17,059 bases of DNA from Bacilli bacterium. GTDB taxonomy: Bacteria; Bacillota_I; Bacilli_A; RF39; UBA660. A program made the translations under genes and the position numbers. The DNA is taken from assembly GCA_017411235.1 (NCBI GenBank), contig JAFPMR010000188.1:1-17059 (forward strand). Reading direction: 5' to 3'. The notes below the pieces were generated by a model. The model saw only the letters and a list, made by a program, of their open reading frames with translations, was not told the DNA's origin and did not search any database. Positions 6,770-12,919 of the stretch are shown piece by piece (the first letter of the stretch is position 1; the number at the start of each line of letters is the position of its first letter).

Positions 6770-7567
6770 AATTTTAGGTCTTTCTCTTAAAGAGTCTTTA
6801 TAGTAGTAATATGAATCAAGTCTTAGATTACCATCATGTAATTCACCGATTAAAAAACCAGGAAGACCAGTATTATGATCAAATAAGTCATCTGATAATG
6901 TTGGAATGCTTATAGTACATGAGTTCTTTGTTAAAACATGAGAATGCCCTCTAAGGTTTAAAACAGTATCTATGGATTCAATTGGCATTTTATATTTTTT
7001 ACAGGTATGAAATAGAGATATTGGATGTCCTTGCCAGCTTAGATATCCTCTTTTAACTCCCATGATATGGAAGTCTTTTCTACTATCTAAATGTTCTAGG
7101 AAATGTTCATCTTTTTTTACAGTATTTAAATCATGATTACCAAGTAAGATATAGTTTTCTAAACCAGTTGGATATTCTTGTAGTAAATGATCTATTTGGC
7201 GATCTTCGTCCATGTATTTTTTATTGACATTAGAAAAAGTACTTTGGATGATATCTCCTCCATGTACGGCAGTTTTTATTCCATGTACTTTAGCTATTTT
7301 ATAGGCTTCTCTAATGTAATCAAGATTTTCCTTATAACTACCGACATGAGTATCAGATACGATGAGAATTTTTTTGTCAGGTATCTCCTCATATATGTAG
7401 TTAGAAGGAATATCAAAGTCAGTTAAGGATTTTTGTAAAAGGAAGATTACTTCATAGTATGTAAGATTAGTTAGTTCGGCAATGTCTTTGATGGAGAAAC
7501 CACCTCTATAGTATTCTAAGATTTCTCTAATTCCTGCTTTATCATAATCATACACTGTTCTTCTCAT
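6749..7567 (-). CDS. HTH domain fused to calcineurin-like metallophosphoesterase
   Basis: A 272-aa protein. Residues 9-50 resemble a helix-turn-helix, with GGFSIKDIAELTNLTYYEV reading as turn plus recognition helix. Residues 66-250 form a metallophosphoesterase with the complete dimetal site: Asp72 and His74 in SDTHVG, Asp105 in HGGDII, Asn144-His145-Asp146 in GNHD, His187 in LFHTC, and His208/His210 in RGHSH. The family hydrolyses phosphoesters such as nucleotides, nucleic acids or phosphoproteins; the target here is not evident. The N-terminal HTH could direct it to nucleic acid, which is inference. The start ATG follows AGGGGATG at 5 nt. An extended -10 promoter and an upstream terminator show that it begins a transcription unit. 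The 3' end overlaps the promoter of the next gene. Confidence 0.88.
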   Translation of the reverse strand: MRRTVYDYDKAGIREILEYYRGGFSIKDIAELTNLTYYEVIFLLQKSLTDFDIPSNYIYEEIPDKKILIVSDTHVGSYKENLDYIREAYKIAKVHGIKTAVHGGDIIQSTFSNVNKKYMDEDRQIDHLLQEYPTGLENYILLGNHDLNTVKKDEHFLEHLDSRKDFHIMGVKRGYLSWQGHPISLFHTCKKYKMPIESIDTVLNLRGHSHVLTKNSCTISIPTLSDDLFDHNTGLPGFLIGELHDGNLRLDSYYYYKDSLRERPKILTKKLK

Positions 7568-7590
7568 TTTACATCCCCTATTCTATATAC

Positions 7591-7599
7591 ATTATAGCA
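7591..7599 (-). promoter_or_regulatory. Extended -10 promoter for the metallophosphoesterase gene
   Basis: TGCTATAAT on the minus strand is a consensus -10 (7591-7596) with a TGn extension (7597-7599). No convincing -35 is found at 16-18 nt, which extended -10 promoters can tolerate. Leader about 17 nt. Confidence 0.6.
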
Positions 7600-7631
7600 C
7601 ACTTTAAGTAAAAAGATGTGGATGTAACATG

Positions 7632-7667
7632 AAAAAAGTACCAACTTATATGAAGTTTGGTACTTTT
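7632..7667 (-). terminator. Intrinsic terminator after the 187-aa gene
   Basis: On the minus strand GTACCAAACTT pairs with AAGTTGGTAC (one bulged A), flanked by AAAA/TTTTTT and closed by a 5-nt loop. It follows the stop of the 7688-8251 gene by about 20 nt and precedes the metallophosphoesterase promoter. The A/T flanks could also let it act on plus-strand transcripts. Confidence 0.85.
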
Positions 7668-7687
7668 CAACCCCGTTTTATTCTTTT

Positions 7688-8251
7688 TTAACTATTTGAT
7701 TTTGTTTTTTTATTTTCTAAACGTTCATGAAATTTTTGTTCAAAGTTAATAAATTTTTGACATAATTCTTCAGCGTTCTCAAAAGAATTTAAGAAAACTG
7801 GTGAACCTTCAGTATATTGTTTAGATGCTGCAACAGCTGCTCTAATCATATTGATGCTGTCTTCATCATATTCTAATCCACATCTTTCTAAGACTTCAGG
7901 AACTAGTGCACCGTCTCCTGCTTGTTTTGCTGTTAGGGAATCAGCATTGAAGATTGCACTTCCTTCAGCAGTAGTTAATTGATATTGTTCTTCTAGTTGT
8001 TTACTTCCTTTTTCTTCATTACCCATAGAAATATTATTAATGTAATCAACTAAATAATCCATAAATGTATTATCACTTAAATCTACTTCTTCATCTGACC
8101 CAAATAAAGCACCGAATGCCATGCTCATTGCCATTGCTTGAGCAGTTTCTAAATATCTTTGAAAAGATTCTGCAGTTTCTCTTTCTAAATCTGTTTGTGG
8201 ATTACTTAATATACTTTGTAATACTGTTGCGCCATTTACGTTATTAGCCAT
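7688..8251 (-). CDS. Small acidic protein of unknown function (187 aa)
   Basis: I do not recognise this family. The first ATG (8249-8251) is chosen over two upstream TTG codons because the Shine-Dalgarno GGGGG ends 8 nt before it. The product is soluble, acidic and mostly helical, with an alanine/methionine-rich stretch AQAMAMSMAFGALFG (about residues 35-49). There is no signal peptide, and the hydrophobic stretch is too short for a confident membrane segment. Two cysteines occur (in ERCGLEYD and ELCQKF). It has its own promoter cassette and terminator, so it is a monocistronic unit between the nusA-infB operon and the metallophosphoesterase. Nothing in it points to function. Confidence 0.75.
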   Translation of the reverse strand: MANNVNGATVLQSILSNPQTDLERETAESFQRYLETAQAMAMSMAFGALFGSDEEVDLSDNTFMDYLVDYINNISMGNEEKGSKQLEEQYQLTTAEGSAIFNADSLTAKQAGDGALVPEVLERCGLEYDEDSINMIRAAVAASKQYTEGSPVFLNSFENAEELCQKFINFEQKFHERLENKKTKSNS

Positions 8252-8259
8252 CAACAATT

Positions 8260-8308
8260 CCCCCTTCCTGTGGAAGTTATTCTACCAGTGGGGAGTTTTT
8301 TTTGTCAA
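8260..8308 (-). promoter_or_regulatory. Compact promoter/inverted-repeat cassette, copy 4 (divergent)
   Basis: On the minus strand: consensus -35 TTGACA (8303-8308), 18-nt spacer, -10 TAGAAT (8279-8284), then directly AACTTCC, ACA and GGAAGGGGG before the ATG. CUUCC (8272-8276) pairs with GGAAG (8264-8268) around a 3-nt loop, partly overlapping the G-run Shine-Dalgarno. The layout and the A at +8 match copies 1-3, but the U-run after the G-run is absent, so terminator activity is unlikely here. Confidence 0.55.
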
Positions 8309-8349
8309 CAAATAGTATTTTATGGCTTTATAAGGAGTATTTATAACAT

Positions 8350-8375
8350 AAAAAAGACGATTATTCACCGTCTTT
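8350..8375 (-). terminator. Terminator of the rimP-nusA-infB-rbfA operon
   Basis: On the minus strand AAAGACG pairs with CGTCTTT (7 bp), loop of 9 nt, followed by further T. The rbfA stop codon TAA lies in the loop, so the stem is built from the last codons of rbfA and the bases after the stop. Confidence 0.8.
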
Positions 8376-8714
8376 TTCATGTATTTCTTCAATAAGTTTT
8401 TCGATCTTTGTTCCATAATCGATTGAGTTATCAAAGACAAATCTTAATTTAGGAGTATGTCTGATATCAATACGATTAGCTATTAAAGTTCTTAGATATC
8501 CAGCAGTATCATCATTTAAGTTCTTTTCTAGTTCTTTATGATCCATATCTGATATGGAAGTAAAGAATACTTTACAAAGACCTAAATCATTTGTTACTTC
8601 AGCGCCAGTAATGGTAATACTTTTTAATAATTCATCATGTGCTTCGGTAGCACATATTTTACTTAGCTCTTGAGCTATTTCTGAACCAATTCTTTTTAAT
8701 TTGATTTGATTCAT
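8361..8714 (-). CDS. rbfA: 30S ribosome-binding factor A
   Basis: RbfA is a KH-like factor that binds the immature 30S subunit near helix 1 of 16S rRNA and assists late maturation. The 117-aa length is typical. Visible signatures are KRIGSEIAQELSKI at 7-20, ITITGAEVTNDLGLCKVFFT (32-52), and RIDIRHTPKLRFVFDNSIDYG in the C-terminal half, matching the family's RxxPxLxFxxDxS. Its ATG overlaps the infB stop as TAATG, so translation is probably coupled. It is the last gene of the operon and ends in a terminator built around its stop codon. truB, its usual downstream partner, lies 3.6 kb further on. Confidence 0.96.
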   Translation of the reverse strand: MNQIKLKRIGSEIAQELSKICATEAHDELLKSITITGAEVTNDLGLCKVFFTSISDMDHKELEKNLNDDTAGYLRTLIANRIDIRHTPKLRFVFDNSIDYGTKIEKLIEEIHEKDGE

Positions 8715-10828
8715 TATCTTTTAACCTCTACTTCTTCGTAGATTTCTAAAGTATCACCAATTTTAATATCTGAATAGTTTTCTAATGTGATTCCACATTC
8801 GAATCCTTTTTTAACTTCTTTAGCTTGATCTTTTTCTCTTTGTAGTGTTGCTATCTTAGTATCAGTTACTACGATACCATCTCTAATTAGACGACATTTA
8901 GCATCTTTTTTAACTACACCATCAGTTACATATGAACCTGCGATGTTACCTACTTTAGAGAATTTGAATATTTGTCTTATTTCAACGTTACCAATTATCT
9001 TTTCTTCGTAAACTGGTGCTAGCATACCTTTCATGGCTGCTTCCATTTCTTCTACTAGTTTATAGATAATTGTATATAATCTAATATCTACACCATATTC
9101 TTTAGCCATTTCTTTAGTTGAATTTGATGGAGATACACAGAATCCTAAGATAATAGCTTGAGAAGCTTGTGCTAGTACTACATCACTTTCAGTAATAGTA
9201 CCAATACCACTTCTAATAACTTTTACTTTTACACCATCAACATCGATCTTTTGTAAAGCATTACGAACTGCTTCTTCTGATCCTCTAACATCTGTTTTTA
9301 AAACAACGTTGATTTCTTTTGTATCTGAATCAATTGATTCAAATAAGTTATCTAATGTTAATGATGTTCTTTGGAATTTATTTTCACGAGCTAGTACTGA
9401 ACGTTTGTCAGCAACTTCTTTAGCTTGTGCTTCTGTTTCAAATGCCATGAATTTATCACCAGCAGATGGATTATCTGATAATCCTGTTACTTCTACTGGA
9501 GTTGCTGGTCCAGCTTCAACAATTGAAACACCTTGATCGTTTTTCATTGTTCTTACTTTTCCATATGTAGTACCTACAACGATAGGATCTCCTAAACGTA
9601 ATGTACCATTTTGGATAAGTAATGCTGCTACTCCACCAACGTTTTTATCCATCTTAGATTCAATTACTGTACCCATTGCATATCTAGATGGGTTAGCTTT
9701 TAATTCTTGCATTTCAGCAATTGTTACTAGTGTTTCTAGTAATAAGTCGATTCCTTGACCAGATTTAGCTGAGATATCAACGAATGGTACATTGCCACCC
9801 CATTCTTCTGGAGTGATGTTATGTGCTGCCATTTCTTCTCTTATCTTAGCTGGATTAGCATCTGGTTTATCAATTTTGTTAACAGCTACAACGATTGGTA
9901 CGTTTGCTGCTAAAGCATGGTCGATAGCTTCTTCTGTTTGAGGCATGACACCATCATCAGCTGCTACGATAATAATTACTATATCAGTGATTGATGCTCC
10001 ACGAGCACGCATTTCTGTAAATGCTGCATGGCCAGGAGTATCAATAAATGTTAGTTTTGAACCATTGTGTTCAATTTGGTAAGCACCGATAGCTTGTGTA
10101 ATTCCACCGTATTCTGTATCAACTATAGCACTCTTTCTTAATGTATCTAGTAATGTTGTTTTACCATGGTCAACATGTCCCATAATAGTAATTACTGGAG
10201 GACGAGGTACTAAGTCTTCTTCTCTATCGTTTGCTTCGTATTCTTCAAAGTTAGAAACGTCTTGTGTTTCTTCTTTCTTTAAAGTCTTGTCATAGTCCAT
10301 TACAATTAGTTGTGCTGTTTCATAATCAATAGGATTATTTAAACTTAACATTGCTCCTAGAGCAATTAGTTTTTTTACTAAGTCTGTTCCATTAATTTCT
10401 AGAGCAGCTGCTAGTTCTTGAACTGTCATTCCTTCTTTATATAGAATAACGTCTTTTTCTTCAGCATTACCCATTAGTTTTTCTTTGTGTTTATACATTT
10501 CTTTTCTTTTAGACATGTATTCATCTTTTGATGATTGTAATTGACTTTTCTTTTTTAGTTTTTGTTTTTTATTTGTATCGGCAAAGTTTCTATCTAGATT
10601 ATTAGATTCAACTAGGTCTTCTACTGCTTCATCAATAACTTCATCTTCTTCATAATCAGTTTCTTCGTTTGTACTGATTAGATTAATAATGTTATCTAGC
10701 ATGATGATATCGTCTTCTGATAATTCATAATCAGCTCCAGTAGCTTTGATTCCTAGTTCACTACATTTCTTTAATATTTCTGCAACTGAGTTTCCTGTAT
10801 CTGTTGCATATTCTTTAACACTCATCAT
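8714..10828 (-). CDS. infB: Translation initiation factor IF-2
   Basis: IF-2 is the GTPase that brings fMet-tRNA to the 30S subunit and promotes 50S joining. I place the start at ATG 10826-10828 (704 aa), because the Shine-Dalgarno GAGGTGAG lies 7-9 nt upstream; the in-frame GTG at 10838-10840 falls inside that Shine-Dalgarno. Residues 1-50 and about 130-180 resemble IF2_N modules, separated by a charged linker of modest length. The G domain has all motifs: GHVDHGKT (217-224), DTPGH (263-267), NKID (317-320) and SAKSG (353-357). Domains II, III and the C-terminal fMet-tRNA-binding domain follow, the last seen in VGNIAGSYV and RDGIVV. It lies 28 nt after ylxR with no ylxQ between, and overlaps rbfA by one base. 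Confidence 0.97.
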   Translation of the reverse strand: MMSVKEYATDTGNSVAEILKKCSELGIKATGADYELSEDDIIMLDNIINLISTNEETDYEEDEVIDEAVEDLVESNNLDRNFADTNKKQKLKKKSQLQSSKDEYMSKRKEMYKHKEKLMGNAEEKDVILYKEGMTVQELAAALEINGTDLVKKLIALGAMLSLNNPIDYETAQLIVMDYDKTLKKEETQDVSNFEEYEANDREEDLVPRPPVITIMGHVDHGKTTLLDTLRKSAIVDTEYGGITQAIGAYQIEHNGSKLTFIDTPGHAAFTEMRARGASITDIVIIIVAADDGVMPQTEEAIDHALAANVPIVVAVNKIDKPDANPAKIREEMAAHNITPEEWGGNVPFVDISAKSGQGIDLLLETLVTIAEMQELKANPSRYAMGTVIESKMDKNVGGVAALLIQNGTLRLGDPIVVGTTYGKVRTMKNDQGVSIVEAGPATPVEVTGLSDNPSAGDKFMAFETEAQAKEVADKRSVLARENKFQRTSLTLDNLFESIDSDTKEINVVLKTDVRGSEEAVRNALQKIDVDGVKVKVIRSGIGTITESDVVLAQASQAIILGFCVSPSNSTKEMAKEYGVDIRLYTIIYKLVEEMEAAMKGMLAPVYEEKIIGNVEIRQIFKFSKVGNIAGSYVTDGVVKKDAKCRLIRDGIVVTDTKIATLQREKDQAKEVKKGFECGITLENYSDIKIGDTLEIYEEVEVKR

Positions 10829-10856
10829 ATATAAACTCACCTCTTTTTCTTTCTAT

Positions 10857-11111
10857 TTATTTTATAATGTTAAGCATTTCTTCATAAACACTATCAGGAA
10901 TGTTAACTTCTAAAGCTTTATCTAATATTTTAGTTTCTTTAGCTTTATTAATTACTTCTGCATCTCTTTTTAAGTATGCTCCTCTTCCGTTAGCTTTTCC
11001 TGTTGTATCTACTGATACATTTCCATCTTTATCTCTAACTACTCTTAGAAGATCTTTTTTTAGTGTTTTTTCTTTTGTTACTATACATGTTCTTTCAGGC
11101 ATTTTCTTCAT
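10857..11111 (-). CDS. ylxR: YlxR-family RNA-binding protein (RNase P-associated family)
   Basis: An 84-aa member of the YlxR family, a small basic protein found between nusA and infB. The family has been linked to RNA binding and to RNase P in Gram-positive bacteria. Signatures visible are PERTCIVTKEK (5-15), LLRVVRDKDGNVSVDTTGKA with the classic DxxGKAxGRGAYL to about residue 47, and a helical C-terminus. Many homologues have a second Cys in the first motif (CxxC); here the segment is CIVT. The ATG at 11109-11111 follows GAAGG at about 8 nt. In most Bacilli a YlxQ (L7Ae-like) gene follows, but here infB comes next. Confidence 0.93.
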   Translation of the reverse strand: MKKMPERTCIVTKEKTLKKDLLRVVRDKDGNVSVDTTGKANGRGAYLKRDAEVINKAKETKILDKALEVNIPDSVYEEMLNIIK

Positions 11112-11126
11112 GTAAATACCTTCTTT

Positions 11127-12281
11127 CTAGTTATTACCTTCTTCATTAACTTGAGCAAGAGTTTTAATTTCAATCTTGTATTTAGTTAATCTAGAAGCTA
11201 ACTTGATATTAGTTCCTTTTTTACCTATTGCTAGTGATAAGTTATCATCGTTTACAATTGCTAATGCTTCTTTCTTAACTGGATCAGTAATAGTTACTAT
11301 TGCATCCTTTGCAGGACTTAATGCACTCTTAATGAATTCTGCTGGATCTTCGTTATATAGAACGATATCTACTTTTTCACCATTTAGTTCTTTTAAGATT
11401 GAACCAATTCTTGATCCTCTTTCACCAATACAAGCTCCAATAGCGTCGATTCTTTCATTTAATGATTCAACTGCTACTTTACTTCTTATACCAGCTTCTC
11501 TTGCTACAGCATGTAGGATTATATCTCCTGAAGCTAATTCAGGGATTTCAGATTCGAATAATCTTTTTACAAATCCATAATGTTTTCTTGATAATAGAAT
11601 TAAAGGTCCTTTTGTATTAGATTCTACTTTAGTTACATAAACTTTAATAGTTGATCCCATAGTAACTTGTTCACCTGGAATCATTTCTGATTTAGGTAAG
11701 ATACCTCTTGTACGACCTAATTCTACATAGTAGTTACGAGCATCTTCCATTGCTAGTGTTCCTACTAATAATTCGTCTTGTTTATCAGCAAATTCACCAA
11801 TTATTGAATCTTTTTCAGCTTCTCTAATTTTTTGCATGATTACTTGTTTAGCAGTACCTGCTGCTACACGACCAAAATCTTTTGGAGTAACTTCTTTTTC
11901 GATTGTTTCTCCTACTTTGATGCCTGGTACTATTTCTTGTGCATCTTCTAATAGAATTTGAGCATCTAAATTGATTTCTGGTGGTACGTCTACTTCGTTA
12001 CCTTCTTCATCAATAATAGTGTCTCCTTCATCGATTTCATCAACTACTACGTAGTATGACATAACTTTGATTTCCCCTGTGTTACGGTCAATGTTTACTT
12101 TAACGTTAGTTTTAGAACCAAAGTTTTTCTTGTAAGCTGTAGCTAATGCTAATTCCATAGCATCGAATACTACGTCTTCAGAAATTCCTTTTTCAGCTGT
12201 GATGTCTTTTACAGCTTTGATAAAAGCTACAGGATCCATATGTCCAGTTTCTTCTACCATATCTTTTTTCTTTCTTGGCAT
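11127..12281 (-). CDS. nusA: Transcription termination/antitermination factor NusA
   Basis: NusA binds RNA polymerase and nascent RNA to control pausing, termination and antitermination. The chosen start is ATG 12279-12281 (384 aa), because the Shine-Dalgarno AAGGAAG ends 8 nt before it. An in-frame GTG nine bases upstream overlaps the Shine-Dalgarno. The N-terminal RNAP-binding domain (15-125) carries an acidic insertion (DEIDEGDTIIDEEGNEVD, about 81-98). An S1 domain follows at about 168-235, then two KH domains with GxxG loops: IGERGSRI (285-292) and IGKKGTNI (352-359). The C-terminal acidic repeats of proteobacteria are absent, as usual for Firmicutes. Only one base separates its ATG from the rimP stop, so the two are likely coupled. 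Confidence 0.97.
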   Translation of the reverse strand: MPRKKKDMVEETGHMDPVAFIKAVKDITAEKGISEDVVFDAMELALATAYKKNFGSKTNVKVNIDRNTGEIKVMSYYVVVDEIDEGDTIIDEEGNEVDVPPEINLDAQILLEDAQEIVPGIKVGETIEKEVTPKDFGRVAAGTAKQVIMQKIREAEKDSIIGEFADKQDELLVGTLAMEDARNYYVELGRTRGILPKSEMIPGEQVTMGSTIKVYVTKVESNTKGPLILLSRKHYGFVKRLFESEIPELASGDIILHAVAREAGIRSKVAVESLNERIDAIGACIGERGSRIGSILKELNGEKVDIVLYNEDPAEFIKSALSPAKDAIVTITDPVKKEALAIVNDDNLSLAIGKKGTNIKLASRLTKYKIEIKTLAQVNEEGNN

Positions 12282-12282
12282 T

Positions 12283-12540
12283 TTAAACACTTCCTTTTTC
12301 TTTACTTGATATATCTAAGATGTATGAATCATCAATTAAGTCTAGTTTATCAATTATTGGATTGATAACGTTTGTTGCTTCTACTACGGCATCTAAATCT
12401 AAGCCGTTTACACGATCTAATTCAATTTTTAGGAATGTATAGTTTCCTTCAGTTTCATAAGTTACTGAGTCAACAATAATATCCATTTCTTTCATTGGAT
12501 CAGTTATCGCTTTCTTGATTTCTTCTAATATTCTATTCAT
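12283..12540 (-). CDS. rimP: RimP-like ribosome maturation factor, N-terminal domain only
   Basis: RimP assists early 30S maturation and normally has about 150 residues: an N-terminal alpha/beta domain and a C-terminal SH3-like domain. This gene encodes 85 residues that match only the first domain. It starts NRILEEIKKAITDPMKEMDI, then has FLKIELDRVNGLDLDAVVEA (the usual LRVxIDxxxGxxxDDCxxxS segment) and DSYILDISSKEKGSV. It stops just where full-length proteins continue SSPGLxRPL. The stop is followed after one base by the nusA start, so no frameshifted C-domain can be hidden. The assignment rests on the motif pattern and on the invariant position before nusA. The ATG follows AGAGGTG at 5 nt. 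Confidence 0.85.
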   Translation of the reverse strand: MNRILEEIKKAITDPMKEMDIIVDSVTYETEGNYTFLKIELDRVNGLDLDAVVEATNVINPIIDKLDLIDDSYILDISSKEKGSV

Positions 12541-12555
12541 GATTCACCTCTTTTA

Positions 12556-12589
12556 AAATAATAATAAAAGTGGGATATTACGCCCACTT
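12556..12589 (-). promoter_or_regulatory. Leader hairpin/possible attenuator of the rimP-nusA operon
   Basis: Between promoter and rimP start, minus-strand AAGUGGG (12583-12589) pairs perfectly with CCCACUU (12568-12574) around an 8-nt loop. UUAUUAUUAUUUU follows. This resembles an intrinsic terminator with an interrupted U tract, inside the leader about 20 nt from the Shine-Dalgarno. It could attenuate the operon or stabilise its 5' end. A role in NusA feedback, known for the E. coli operon, is only a suggestion. Confidence 0.6.
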
Positions 12590-12604
12590 AAATCTGATAC
12601 CTAG

Positions 12605-12632
12605 ATTATATCATAAAATTCGCTTTTTGCAA
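12605..12632 (-). promoter_or_regulatory. Promoter of the rimP-nusA-ylxR-infB-rbfA operon
   Basis: On the minus strand, -35 TTGCAA (12627-12632), 16-nt spacer and a consensus -10 TATAAT (12605-12610) extended by TGA (12611-12613). It is among the strongest-looking promoters in the window, as expected for an essential operon, and lies about 10 nt beyond the stop of the zinc-ribbon gene. Confidence 0.85.
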
Positions 12633-12642
12633 GTGATTTCCA

Positions 12643-12915
12643 CTAAGAATGACTTTTTATAACTGCTATTATTATTAGAATAATTATAAATAAGATAGCA
12701 AATGCTATTACTTTGCCTGTTCTAGTATCTTTAGCTACTGTATCGTTATTAGATGCTTTTTTATATTCAGCAGTATTCTTATTACGATACATATTCCATT
12801 TAGGATCTAACATTCTTTTCATTTCTGTTTGTTGGGTTATGGGAATCATTCTTCCACATTCTGGACATACACCACCCATTGTAGGTAGTGCTGCTCCACA
12901 ATACTTACAATTCAT
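12643..12915 (-). CDS. Zinc-ribbon single-pass membrane protein (90 aa)
   Basis: A small protein with an N-terminal zinc ribbon: Cys3-x2-Cys6 and Cys17-x2-Cys20 in CKYCGAALPTMGGVCPECGR. A polar linker follows (about 25-65), and one hydrophobic helix at about 68-87 (VIAFAILFIIILIIIAVI) ends in a short KSHS tail. The ribbon therefore probably faces the cytoplasm, anchored by the C-terminal helix. Such small membrane zinc-ribbon proteins are common in Firmicutes and mostly uncharacterised. It starts 4 nt after the TGA of the transglutaminase-like gene, with its Shine-Dalgarno CGGAGTG overlapping that gene's end, so the two are one operon. No terminator follows, so read-through into rimP is possible. 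Confidence 0.85.
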   Translation of the reverse strand: MNCKYCGAALPTMGGVCPECGRMIPITQQTEMKRMLDPKWNMYRNKNTAEYKKASNNDTVAKDTRTGKVIAFAILFIIILIIIAVIKSHS

Positions 12916-12919
12916 ATAA

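Noticed and set aside
10829..10840. An earlier GTG start for infB
   Set aside because: The GTG lies within the GAGGTGAG Shine-Dalgarno used by the ATG at 10828.
10841..10856. A hidden ylxQ (L7Ae-like) gene between ylxR and infB
   Set aside because: Only 28 bases separate ylxR from the infB ATG, too few for any gene.
11176..11580. A 134-codon open frame on the plus strand inside nusA
   Set aside because: It lies wholly antisense to a certain gene, has no Shine-Dalgarno or promoter, and its composition is the mirror of nusA codons.
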